This document shows, in pieces, positions 6,728 to 13,710 of a DNA stretch of 15,684 nucleotides; the first letter of the stretch is position 1; the number at the start of each line of letters is the position of its first letter. The notes beneath the pieces are model-generated. The model did no database searches. It saw only the letters and a list, made by a program, of their open reading frames with translations, and had not been told where the DNA came from. Source of the stretch: JAXDLH01 sp034666705. GTDB lineage: Bacteria > Chloroflexota > UBA6077 > SHYK01. The stretch spans positions 1-15,684 of the forward strand of contig JAXDLH010000176.1 of NCBI GenBank assembly GCA_034666705.1, in the 5' to 3' direction. The position numbers and the translations under genes are program-made.

Positions 6728-6973
6728 GTGAGCGTGAAACTCACATACGATCCACGCTACAACATCGCCTATCTGTGACTGCATGAGCAATCCGTCGAGG
6801 TTCAGACCGTCCAGGGTAACGACGAGCTGAACGTCGACGTCGCACCCGATGGAACGCTTTGCGGAATCGAGTTCCTCAACGCGAATGCGCAACTCGGCAC
6901 GACTGACGACGGCTCGCTCATCGTCGTGAACGAAGCCCTCGGCGCACAGATCACCGTGCCGCTCCCGGGATAA
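6728..6973 (+). pseudogene. DUF2283 protein interrupted by an in-frame TGA
   Basis: Reading from GTG 6728, the frame gives MSVKLTYDPRYNIAYL, then TGA at 6776-6778 (codon 17), then LHEQSVEVQTVQ, LNVDVAPDGTLCGIEFLNA and a tail ending at TAA 6971. That is 81 codons, the usual DUF2283 length. The pattern of Y-D, then AYL.L, then NVD..dG...GIE..nA is characteristic of this family, in which the residue at the TGA is commonly Arg; a CGA to TGA change would explain it. No ATG or early GTG follows the stop, so a restarted product would lose most of the domain. The family's function is unknown. TGA normally ends neighbouring genes, so genome-wide recoding is excluded. Readthrough or a sequencing error remain possible. 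Confidence 0.75.
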
Positions 6974-6977
6974 CCCG

Positions 6978-7172
6978 CTACGGCACGAGTTCGCCGTCCT
7001 CAACCGAGTACCGGTCGGGCTCGTCAGCGAGCCAGTCGAACGAACCCCCACGTTGCGCGAGCAGGGTGAGCATCGCTACGGGGGCATTGTCTTCCGGCGG
7101 AGCCCTTCGTCGGGTACGACCGAGGACGCGGTTGACCAGTCCTCGAAAGAGTCCCATGCGACGTGCGGTCAT
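6978..7172 (-). CDS. Small hypothetical protein
   Basis: A 64-residue frame opening MTARRMGLFRGL, with a basic N-terminal half (RVLGRTRRRAPP) and an acidic C-terminal half (DWLADEPDRYSVEDGELVP). ATG 7172 has AGGAA about 7 bases upstream; a second ATG at residue 6 is possible. The DWLxxEPDxYS-EDGE ending looks like natural protein sequence rather than a shadow, and no gene competes for this region if the HAD gene starts at 7221. It sits tail-to-tail with the broken DUF2283 gene, 4 bases apart. I do not recognise the family. A small antitoxin-like protein is one possibility, without direct evidence. Confidence 0.5.
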   Translation of the reverse strand: MTARRMGLFRGLVNRVLGRTRRRAPPEDNAPVAMLTLLAQRGGSFDWLADEPDRYSVEDGELVP

Positions 7173-7220
7173 GTCCGATTCCTGTTAGAACGACGTATCC
7201 CACTGCAGCGCAGAATTGGC

Positions 7221-7856
7221 ATGGAGGCAGAGCAGGTCGTGGCGGAGCGTTGGATCGCGTTCGACGCGATGGGCGTGATCTTCGAGGAGTCTGACGACGT
7301 CGCGGCGCACCTCATACCCTTCGTGCAGGAGCGCAACCCGCGGATCTCCAAGCGCAGCGTGCGGATGCTCTACGACGTGCTCGTACTGGGTGAGATCACC
7401 AGCGCTCAGTTCTGGCGCAGTCTCGACCTCCCAGAGGATAGCGACGCCGAATACTTGCAGCGGTATCGGCTCGACCCTGGCTTCCTGCCGCACGCCCGCG
7501 AGTGGGCACAGTCGCTGAAGCTTGGCATGATCTCGAACGATGCGGCGGAGTGGTCGGCGGAGCTGCGGCGACTGCACGGGCTGAACGAGCTGATCTCGGT
7601 CGCGGCCGTCAGCGGCGAGTGCGGGGCGCGCAAACCGGACGCCGCGATCTTCAGAGAGTTTCTACAGCAGAGCGGGGCCGCGCCGGCCGCCTGCCTTTTC
7701 GTCGACGACCGCGATGCCAACCTCTCGGCCGCCCAGCGGATGGGCTTCACGGTCGTGCTGTTCGAGCGGCCGCAGTTTCCCCAGCAGTGGGGCGGAAGGC
7801 GCGTGCAGTCGTTCGACGAGCTGGCGCCAATCGTCGAGGAGTGGAGGACGACATGA
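7221..7856 (+). CDS. HAD-superfamily hydrolase with altered first motif
   Basis: A 211-residue HAD-like protein. Motif I is AFDAMGVIF with the nucleophile Asp15; the second Asp of the usual DxD is replaced by Met17. Motif II is GMISND (Ser), motif III GARKPDAAIF (Lys) and motif IV CLFVDDRDANLSAA (Asp-Asp). The Asp at +2 is the general acid/base of HAD phosphatases. Lacking it is typical of haloacid dehalogenases and some divergent HADs, so phosphatase activity should not be assumed. The frame is open upstream to 7053, but ATG 7221 is chosen because HAD homology begins at once and the longer form would run over the small minus-strand gene. Its TGA overlaps the ATG of the next gene by 4 bases, implying translational coupling. 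Confidence 0.8.
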   Translation: MEAEQVVAERWIAFDAMGVIFEESDDVAAHLIPFVQERNPRISKRSVRMLYDVLVLGEITSAQFWRSLDLPEDSDAEYLQRYRLDPGFLPHAREWAQSLKLGMISNDAAEWSAELRRLHGLNELISVAAVSGECGARKPDAAIFREFLQQSGAAPAACLFVDDRDANLSAAQRMGFTVVLFERPQFPQQWGGRRVQSFDELAPIVEEWRTT

Positions 7857-8371
7857 GCGAGACCGACGCGCGGCAGCCATCCGTGCCTACCCCGACCCGG
7901 ACCCTCATGCCCGAGGGCTATGGCATCAACCATGCGACGCCCGAGGGAATGGTCGAGTGGGACACGGTGGTCGAACAGCTCACGAACGCCCACAACTACT
8001 GGGTCTGCACGACCCGGCCGCACGGGCGGCCACACGTCGCACCCGTCTGGGGTCTCTGGCTCGACGGCGCGGTCCACTTCTCGACTGATCCCGCCTCGAC
8101 CAAGGGACGCAACCTGGCCGCCAACCCGGCGTGCGTCGTTCACCTGGAGAGCGGTGATGACGTGGTGATCGTCGAAGGCGTTGCGGAGCGTATCACCGAC
8201 CCTGCGGTGCTCGGGCGCTTCGCCGACGCCTACGAGCCGAAGTACGCCATCCGCCCCGATCCGTCGAATCCTGACTTCGGCTTCTATCGTGTCCGGCATT
8301 CAGTCATCAACGCCTGGCGCGAGAAGGACTTCCCAACTAGCACCACCCGCTGGCACTTCGTGAACGCGTGA
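7853..8371 (+). CDS. Pyridoxamine 5'-phosphate oxidase-fold flavoprotein family
   Basis: A 172-residue protein with the split-barrel pattern of the PPOX/FDOR family. After a polar N-terminus (about 1-30), WVCTTRPHGRPHVAPVWGLWLDGAVHFST gives the two core strands and the region that normally contacts a flavin phosphate; KGRNLAANPACVVHLESGDDVVIVEGVAE follows. Such proteins bind FMN, F420 or haem, and the cofactor cannot be decided here. ATG 7853 overlaps the upstream HAD stop (ATGA) and has GGAGG at 7843-7847. A longer upstream frame exists only as a shadow of the HAD gene. The two genes are probably one transcript; a common substrate is possible but unproven. Confidence 0.85.
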   Translation: MSETDARQPSVPTPTRTLMPEGYGINHATPEGMVEWDTVVEQLTNAHNYWVCTTRPHGRPHVAPVWGLWLDGAVHFSTDPASTKGRNLAANPACVVHLESGDDVVIVEGVAERITDPAVLGRFADAYEPKYAIRPDPSNPDFGFYRVRHSVINAWREKDFPTSTTRWHFVNA

Positions 8372-8400
8372 GGTCACGCTCACCATTTCGAGCACCAGGG

Positions 8401-9129
8401 TTAGGCGAGGAGCTCGGAGAGGGTGCGAATGATGCGGTCGGGGCGAACGTCGCTCCCCGCGGGCAAACCACCACGAGCGACGTCCACCCACACGCCGCCG
8501 ATGCCGAGCCGCTGGGGTGCCGCCACGTCCCACTCCAGGTTGTCGCCGGCCATCCACGTCTCGTCCGGCGCAGCGCAGAGCGCCGCGAGCGCGTGCCAGT
8601 AGACCTCCGGCTCGGGCTTGCCGAGGCCGAACTCACCCTCGATCTGGATGTGGTCGAAGTAGGAAGCCAATTTGAAGCGCTCGATCTTGCCACGCTGATC
8701 GGCGGTGGCGCCATTCGTGATCATACCGAGGCGAATGCCACGAGCGCGAAGCGCCTCGATCGCCGCGATGGAATCCGGGAAGAGGCAGAGGCCGGCGTCG
8801 CGCCGGTCGCGGTAATCGTCGGAGATACGGCGGGCGAGGGCAGGGTCCGCAACGTCGAGGGAGCGCAACGCCTTCTCTACGATACTGGCGCTAGCCACAC
8901 GTAAATCGGCGCGGCCCTGGCGATGCCGCGCCGGATCGCCCCAGTACCAGTCCGCGGTCGTCCGGATCGCCTGGTAAAGCGCCTCGGCATCCAGACCACG
9001 CTTGACCGCGGGCTCGGCGCAAGCGGCGCGCCAGCACGGCTCCACGCCGCTCGCGGTGTCGGCGATGATCGTATCGTCGAGATCAAGCAGCAGCACACGT
9101 GGGAGGGACCCGGACCCGCTCATGCGCAT
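8401..9129 (-). CDS. HAD-superfamily hydrolase (YjjG-like, subfamily IA)
   Basis: A 242-residue HAD hydrolase with all four motifs. Motif I LLLDLDDTI has nucleophile Asp16 and acid/base Asp18. A helical cap follows (about 25-120), then GMITNGATADQRGK (motif II), GLGKPEPEVYW (motif III Lys) and MAGDNLEWDVAAPQRLGI (motif IV). This complete set fits a phosphatase for small phosphorylated metabolites such as nucleotides or sugar phosphates; substrate cannot be told. The start may be ATG 9129 or the in-frame ATG at 9123, two codons later. It converges on the PPOX-fold gene with 29 bases between, and follows the Uma2 gene by 26 bases in the same direction, so it may share that transcript. Confidence 0.88.
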   Translation of the reverse strand: MRMSGSGSLPRVLLLDLDDTIIADTASGVEPCWRAACAEPAVKRGLDAEALYQAIRTTADWYWGDPARHRQGRADLRVASASIVEKALRSLDVADPALARRISDDYRDRRDAGLCLFPDSIAAIEALRARGIRLGMITNGATADQRGKIERFKLASYFDHIQIEGEFGLGKPEPEVYWHALAALCAAPDETWMAGDNLEWDVAAPQRLGIGGVWVDVARGGLPAGSDVRPDRIIRTLSELLA

Positions 9130-9155
9130 TCTCTCAGATTCTTGAGCTCAATTCC

Positions 9156-9719
9156 TCAGCTCAGGCGCAGGGAATCGAACAACTGCTGGACAGTCAGTTG
9201 AAAGCCCGGCAGCACGTCGTCCAGATCGATGCGCTCCTCACCGCGCACCACGCGGACTCGGTCATTCGGCCGCACGATCACGACGGACCGGTCGTGGGGA
9301 TCCACCAGCAGCGCGATTGCGACGCCCGCCGCGACGTACTCCAGGCAGCACCGCAACTGGGCCGTGGCGCTCTGGTCGGGCGATACGATCTCGACCGCGA
9401 TATCCGGCGGCTCCGTCGATTGGCCATCGGCGATCTCGCCGGACGGGTCGCGCGGGATCCGCTCCCAGCGATAGACCGCCACGTCAGGCACCCGGGAGAA
9501 GCCGCCAAACGTCGTGCGCAGCTCCGTGAAAGCCATGGTGCGCCGGTCACCCTGGCTGGCCTGCTCCATAAGGGAGGCAAGGGTGAGCTGGAGTCGCGCA
9601 TGGTGAAACTGCGGCGGCACTTTCTGCGTCACCTCCCCATACTCGTACTCGAGCGCCGGCTCCTCCTCCGGCAGCTCGAGGAACGCTTCGAGCGTCAGCC
9701 TTTCCTGGATCGTCGCCAT
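9156..9719 (-). CDS. Uma2-family (DUF820) PD-(D/E)XK nuclease-like protein
   Basis: A 187-residue protein with the Uma2 layout: MATIQERLTLEAFLEL, LEYEYGEV, a conserved RVPDVAVY with Asp79, PPDIAVEIVSPDQS with Asp106 and Glu110, and YVAAGVAIALLVDP. These proteins have a restriction-endonuclease fold and are very numerous in Chloroflexota and cyanobacteria; their job is unclear. In typical members a Lys sits four residues before the Tyr of 'Y.AGV' and is thought to complete the active site. Here that place is Cys124, preceded by Arg123, so activity may be weakened. ATG 9719 is preferred over GTG 9722 because GGAGG at 9726-9730 is then 6 bases away. The toxin pseudogene ends 44 bases upstream. 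Confidence 0.85.
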   Translation of the reverse strand: MATIQERLTLEAFLELPEEEPALEYEYGEVTQKVPPQFHHARLQLTLASLMEQASQGDRRTMAFTELRTTFGGFSRVPDVAVYRWERIPRDPSGEIADGQSTEPPDIAVEIVSPDQSATAQLRCCLEYVAAGVAIALLVDPHDRSVVIVRPNDRVRVVRGEERIDLDDVLPGFQLTVQQLFDSLRLS

Positions 9720-9763
9720 CACGGGCCTCCGGGTCGTCCTGCGCCAATCATAGCGCTCCGCTG

Positions 9764-10105
9764 CTACTCATTTTCTTTGGGATGGCCAGTCGCAACGCTG
9801 ATCAGCATGACGAAATCTGGCCCGACTCCAAACTTCAGGCGGGCGCTGCGGTCTACCTCCCACTGCCATTGACGTAGGCATCGTCCCTGAAACTCGCACC
9901 ACGCCTGTTCGCCTTTGAGCGGTAGATACGGAGCGCCTACTGGCTCGCTCGGCGTGTTCGCCACATGGTCCTAACAGCGGATGCAGACGTCGCGCCGCGT
10001 CCGGAGCATGATTTCCCAGTTGGCAAGAACCTGCCGGTTGCGCACCAACATCTGGTAAAGCGTTTTGGGTTGTGGCCTGGGAAGGGGTTGATCGGGACCC
10101 GCCAC
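9764..10105 (-). pseudogene. RelE-like toxin gene interrupted by an in-frame TAG
   Basis: Directly after the antitoxin stop the minus strand reads 113 codons from GTG 10105: TLYQMLVRNRQVLANWEIML (about 15-34), RRDVCIRC (37-44), TAG at 9971-9973 (codon 45), then DHVANTPSEPVGAPYLPLKG, LRQWQWEVDRSARLKFGVG and VATGHPKENE before the final TAG. The features QWQ.EV, a central Arg-rich strand and a TGHPK..E ending are those of RelE-superfamily toxins found beside Phd-like antitoxins in actinobacteria and Chloroflexota. In them the stop position is usually Trp (Trp-Asp or similar), so TGG to TAG is the simplest lesion. The conserved half lies after the stop, so the product should be inactive. A GTG at 9964 could restart it without the N-terminal helices. 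Confidence 0.7.
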
Positions 10106-10540
10106 TTACGCACTCGGGCGTTCGAGCGTGAGCGGTGCATCCTCGTCGTAGCCGGCCCGGTCGCGATGCTGTTGGGCATCCCACGCGGCGAGCGCCGTGG
10201 CCTCCCAGCCGTCCAGGGTGTCGGTCAGCCGGCCAAGGCGGCCAGTATCGAGCGCGATCGCCGCAATGGCGCGGAGCTTGGCCAGGCAGAGCGCGCGATC
10301 CGCCGCGCTCAATAGGCCCAGCCAGGGAAGGACCCGCTCGGCTGCGTGGATGTCGTCCCCGATCATCAGGAGGAACGTCCGCGACAGCGCGTGTAAAGTT
10401 TCGCGCTGGCTCGCGGTCATGAGCACCAGGCTCTCCCCACCTCGGCGCCGCAGCACGATTTCCCCCTCCTCCAACTCCTGGAGCAATCGGCCTGAATGTT
10501 GCAGGAACTCTGATAGCGTGCGCTCATTCGCAACCGACAT
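10106..10540 (-). CDS. Phd/YefM-like antitoxin
   Basis: A 144-residue protein. Residues 1-45 (ERTLSEFLQHSGRLLQEL, then EEGEIVLRRRGGESLVLMTA) have the Phd/YefM DNA-binding fold pattern. The rest is a long helical C-terminus (LPWLGLLSAADRALCLAK, LDGWEATALAAWDAQQHR) typical of the longer antitoxins of this type, which wrap their toxin. The next gene downstream, touching its stop codon, is the broken RelE-like toxin. ATG 10540 has GGAGG at 10545-10549. Antitoxins of this family normally repress their own promoter together with the toxin; a small dyad 26 bases upstream (10566-10577) is a candidate operator. With the toxin disabled, the antitoxin may survive as an orphan repressor or defence against related toxins. 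Confidence 0.75.
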   Translation of the reverse strand: MSVANERTLSEFLQHSGRLLQELEEGEIVLRRRGGESLVLMTASQRETLHALSRTFLLMIGDDIHAAERVLPWLGLLSAADRALCLAKLRAIAAIALDTGRLGRLTDTLDGWEATALAAWDAQQHRDRAGYDEDAPLTLERPSA

Positions 10541-10565
10541 AGCCCCTCCAATTCCATGTTAGTTC

Positions 10566-10577
10566 TGAGTTTACTCA
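10566..10577. promoter_or_regulatory. Candidate antitoxin operator dyad
   Basis: TGAGT TT ACTCA, two 5-bp arms around TT, lies 26 bases upstream of the antitoxin ATG in the 160-base divergent region shared with the glycosyltransferase gene. Position fits autoregulation by a Phd-type antitoxin, but the arms are short. Confidence 0.3.
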
Positions 10578-10700
10578 ACACTCACACCAGCAACACGATA
10601 TCGATAGGTCTGGTTTGCCGGGCGGGTATCATCCTGACTGGCCGGCGTCGCTCAGCGCTCTCCTTTACTCGCTGCCGCCGCAAACGCCCCGGGGACCATC

Positions 10701-11804
10701 GTGCGCATTGGCATCGACGCCCGCCTCGCCGACTACACGATCGGCGGCATCGCCCGTTATACGGTTCAGCTCAGCCGTGCGCTGCACGCGTTGGCGCGTG
10801 GGCTCGAGCTGGTGGCGATTCGCAGCCGCCAGCCACGAGTCACGCCGCCTGAGCTCATTGCGACCGAGACGCGCACCGTGCGCACCCCGCCGCACCACCG
10901 CTTCGAGCGCTACACACTCCCGTGGGAGCTCCGCGGCACCCACCTCGACGTACTGCACAGTCCGGACTTCATCGCACCGCGCGCGGCCGGATGGCGCAGC
11001 GTGGTGACCGTGCACGATCTGGCATTTTTGCGAATGCCACACATTCTCACCTCGGACAGTCGCCGCTACTACGGCCAGGTGCACCGCGCAGTCCGCGAGG
11101 CCAACGCGGTGATCGCGGTGTCCGAGGCAACAGCCTGCGACCTCCGCGAGCTGACTCCGGTGGATCCCGCGCGGGTGCATGTGGTCTATGAGGCCGCGGA
11201 CCCAACACTCGCGCCGATGCCCAGGGACGAGGCCGCAGCACAGGTGCACGCGCGCTGGGGCGTCGAAGGACCATTCGTCCTCTTCGTCGGCACGCTCGAG
11301 CCGCGCAAGAATGTACCCGTCCTCCTGGAGGCGTTCGGGCTGATCCGGCGCGAATTCCCGGCGCGCCTCGTGCTGGCCGGGGGCACGGGCTGGCTGGCAC
11401 ATGACGTCTTCGCCACCGTCCAGAAGCTGGCGCTCGACGACGGCGTGGTATTCCTCGGCGACGTCCCCCCAGCCGAGCTCCGCCCACTCTACTGCGCCGC
11501 CGAGGTGCTGGCCCTCCCCTCGCTCTACGAGGGGTTTGGCCTCACCGCGCTCGAGGCGATGGCCTGCGGCACCCCGGTCGTCGTCTCCAACGCCGGCTCA
11601 CTGCCCGAGATCGTGGGCGACGCCGGCGTCATCGTGCACCCGGATGATCCGAACGACGTGGCGCACGGCATTGGCTGGGTGCTCGGCAACCCCCAGTTCC
11701 GCGACGTGCTGGTGCAGCGCGGCCTGGCGCGCGCGGCCTGCTTCTCCTGGGATCGCGCCGCCCGCGAGACGCTCGCCGTCTACGAGCGGGCTGTCTCCGC
11801 GTGA
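10701..11804 (+). CDS. Glycosyltransferase family 4, first of a pair
   Basis: A 367-residue GT-B glycosyltransferase. The N-terminal acceptor domain starts MRIGIDARLADYTIGGIARY with the usual glycine loop; VVTVHDLAFL lies at about 101-110. The C-terminal donor domain has LFVGTLEPRKNVPVLLEAF (Arg202, Lys203) and the EX7E motif EGFGLTALE (Glu277, Glu285), followed by AMACGTPVVVSNAGSLPEIVG. These mark a retaining enzyme that uses a nucleotide-sugar donor, such as a mannosyl- or glucosyltransferase in cell-surface polysaccharide or glycolipid synthesis; donor and acceptor are not predictable here. It is probably cytosolic and membrane-associated. The start is GTG 10701. Its TGA overlaps the GTG of the next glycosyltransferase by 4 bases. 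Confidence 0.93.
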   Translation: MRIGIDARLADYTIGGIARYTVQLSRALHALARGLELVAIRSRQPRVTPPELIATETRTVRTPPHHRFERYTLPWELRGTHLDVLHSPDFIAPRAAGWRSVVTVHDLAFLRMPHILTSDSRRYYGQVHRAVREANAVIAVSEATACDLRELTPVDPARVHVVYEAADPTLAPMPRDEAAAQVHARWGVEGPFVLFVGTLEPRKNVPVLLEAFGLIRREFPARLVLAGGTGWLAHDVFATVQKLALDDGVVFLGDVPPAELRPLYCAAEVLALPSLYEGFGLTALEAMACGTPVVVSNAGSLPEIVGDAGVIVHPDDPNDVAHGIGWVLGNPQFRDVLVQRGLARAACFSWDRAARETLAVYERAVSA

Positions 11805-13009
11805 AGATCCTCTACCTCACCGCGGACCTGCCACTGCCGGCTGACCAGGGCGGCAAACTGCGCAGCCTGGCGCTGATCCGGGCGGCGGCCGAGCATCATC
11901 AGGTCGACCTGTTGAGCTTCGCGCGCCACGAGCCGAGTCCCGAGGCCCGTGCCGAGCTCGACCGCATCTGCCACACGGTGCGCACCGTCCCCGCGCCTCG
12001 CGCTCGTCCGCTGCCAATCCGTGCCTGGCAGCTCTTTTTCGATGCCATGCCGGACATCGCCCATCGGCTGGATTCGGGAGCATATCGCAGCGCGCTGTGG
12101 GAGATGCTCGAGGCGGAGCGCTACGACGTCATCCAGATCGAGGGGCTGGAGATGATGCCCTACCTCGGCACCACCCGCTCGCAGGAGCGCGCGGCCGTGG
12201 TCTACGACGCATTCAATGCCGAGATGTACCTGCAGCGCACGATCTGGCAAACGGAATTCCGCGACCCGCGCCACTGGCTCGGCGCGCTGTACTCGATGAC
12301 CCAGTGGTCCAAGCTTGGCACCTACGAGCGCGTCACGATGAACGGCACCCACATGGTGCTCGCGGTCTCCCCGGAGGATGCAGCCAAGCTCAAAGGGCGC
12401 CACGTCGACCCCGTGCTCGTGCCGAATGGCATCGACACCGTGGCGATCCCCTTCCGTCAGCCTGCGCTGGAGCCGGGCCGCACGCTGTTGTTCCTCGGCC
12501 CCCTGGACTACCGGCCCAATGCCGACGCCGTGCGCTGGCTCGTGAGCCGCATCCTTCCCGAAGTGCGCCAACGCATCCCCGAAGCGCGGCTGCGGCTCAT
12601 CGGGCGCGGCTCCGAGCGGATCCACGCGCCGGGGGTCGAAGCCCTGGGCTACGTCGAAGACATCGCCGCCGAGCTCGAGCGCGCCGACGCGATCGTCGTC
12701 CCCATGCGGATGGGTGGTGGGGTGCGCTTCAAGGTGCTCGAGGCGATGGCGGCGGGCATCCCGCTGGTTACGACCCCGCGGGGTATCGCAGGGGTCGTCG
12801 CGGAGCATGGACGCCACGTGCTCATTGCGCGCGGTGCGGCTGACTTCGCCGAGGCAGTCGTGCAGACGCTCGAGGATCGCGTAGGCGCTCGCGACCGGGC
12901 GAAGCTGGCGCGGCTCCTCGTCGAGGGCCGCTACGACTGGCGCAAGATTACGCCCGGCTATTTGCAGGCGCTCACGTCTGCCCGCCGCCTCGCCCGCAGC
13001 GTCCGCTGA
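11801..13009 (+). CDS. Glycosyltransferase family 4, second of a pair
   Basis: A 402-residue GT-B protein starting MKILYLTADLPLPADQGGKL, with the glycine loop typical of enzymes related to PEP-CTERM/exopolysaccharide-associated transferases. Later landmarks are VLVPNGID (205-212), LLFLGPLDYRPNADAV (229-244), LIGRGSERI (266-274) and MGGGVRFKVLEAMAAGIPL (304-322), where Lys311 and Glu314 lie in the donor site. The strict EX7E spacing of the first enzyme is not obvious, so this is a more divergent clade. The GTG start sits inside the upstream stop (GTGA), a sign of translational coupling and of work in the same glycan pathway. It converges on the next gene with only 5 bases between them and no visible terminator. 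Confidence 0.92.
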   Translation: MKILYLTADLPLPADQGGKLRSLALIRAAAEHHQVDLLSFARHEPSPEARAELDRICHTVRTVPAPRARPLPIRAWQLFFDAMPDIAHRLDSGAYRSALWEMLEAERYDVIQIEGLEMMPYLGTTRSQERAAVVYDAFNAEMYLQRTIWQTEFRDPRHWLGALYSMTQWSKLGTYERVTMNGTHMVLAVSPEDAAKLKGRHVDPVLVPNGIDTVAIPFRQPALEPGRTLLFLGPLDYRPNADAVRWLVSRILPEVRQRIPEARLRLIGRGSERIHAPGVEALGYVEDIAAELERADAIVVPMRMGGGVRFKVLEAMAAGIPLVTTPRGIAGVVAEHGRHVLIARGAADFAEAVVQTLEDRVGARDRAKLARLLVEGRYDWRKITPGYLQALTSARRLARSVR

Positions 13010-13014
13010 CGACC

Positions 13015-13509
13015 CTATGTCTCGTCGGTGCGGCCGTCGTCAGGCAGCCAGCGTTCGATGCGGTCGAGCACCACGCTGATCATGTCGCGGAGTGGCAAGG
13101 CGACGTCTTCCCGCGTGCCCGCACCGACGACTGCGCCGTTCGCAAAATCGTCGAAGGTCCACTCCTGAACGGACAGCACCTCGAGGCGCTCATCGCGCCG
13201 CTGGACTGCGACGGTCTGCTTGGAGCAGTCGACGAGGTACTGCAGCGTCGCCTGTACGAGCTGGGAGCGGGAGGGCACCCACTGGGGGCACGCGCCGTCC
13301 ACGTCGTCGGCCGTCATCTCGCCGATGATGGCAGCCGTCACGACGGGCAGGTCGTTCCAGTGGTCCCGGCATTGGCCGAGAGCGCGGCGGATGACCGCCA
13401 CCATGCCGTCGTGGCCATCGCCGCTTCCATAGAGATAGAGGGGCGAGGGCGCGCCAACCGGCCGTGTGCGGACCAGCACCACGCCAACTGCGCTCGTCCT
13501 CCAGACCAC
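13015..13509 (-). CDS. Hypothetical protein, alpha/beta
   Basis: About 164 residues from GTG 13509; a longer frame begins at GTG 13578 (187 residues). The shorter start is favoured because compact sequence begins there (VVWRTSAVGVVLVRTRPVG) and a GGGGA site lies 7 bases before it; the added residues are Ser/Arg-rich and span a 7-bp inverted repeat. Visible features are PSPLYLYGSGDGHDGMVAVIRR, a hydrophobic LPVVTAAIIGEM, an acidic stretch and a helical end (LRDMISVVLDRIERWLP). There is no signal peptide. I do not recognise a family. It runs in the same direction as the MFS exporter gene upstream but is about 200 bases away. Confidence 0.6.
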   Translation of the reverse strand: MVWRTSAVGVVLVRTRPVGAPSPLYLYGSGDGHDGMVAVIRRALGQCRDHWNDLPVVTAAIIGEMTADDVDGACPQWVPSRSQLVQATLQYLVDCSKQTVAVQRRDERLEVLSVQEWTFDDFANGAVVGAGTREDVALPLRDMISVVLDRIERWLPDDGRTDET

Positions 13510-13532
13510 GCTGCGATCCCCTTGCGCCGATG

Positions 13533-13552
13533 TGCTAGCTCGACGGCTAGCA
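13533..13552. repeat. 7-bp inverted repeat upstream of the hypothetical gene
   Basis: TGCTAGC (13533-13539) and GCTAGCA (13546-13552) are exact complements separated by 6 bases. They sit 24 bases upstream of the preferred start of the hypothetical gene, where an operator would be expected. Confidence 0.4.
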
Positions 13553-13710
13553 TCGTATGTAGTGCGAGGATACACCACACGCCATCTCTGTGAGACAAGC
13601 GGCGAGACCCTGGTTATCGTGCGCTGCGCTCAGAATCTGCACATTTGGCGAGCGGAGACAACGACGAATCACTTCACCCGCTGACTCGGAACGAGATTCC
13701 GGTGGGATGG

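Noticed and set aside
6776..6778. The in-frame TGA of the DUF2283 gene as a selenocysteine codon or a sign of genetic-code change
   Set aside because: TGA is the ordinary stop for dnaB, the HAD gene and both glycosyltransferases here. DUF2283 has no known selenoprotein form, and I see no clear SECIS-like hairpin directly after the stop.
7053..7220. An N-terminal extension of the HAD gene
   Set aside because: The added 56 residues have no HAD similarity and cover the oppositely oriented small gene. HAD sequence begins a few residues after ATG 7221.
9099..9872. A 257-residue open frame on the plus strand
   Set aside because: It is a shadow of the Uma2 gene in reverse, without independent motifs or a ribosome-binding site.
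11780..12817. A 345-residue open frame on the minus strand
   Set aside because: It is antisense to the second glycosyltransferase and matches no family. The glycosyltransferase frame has clear motifs.
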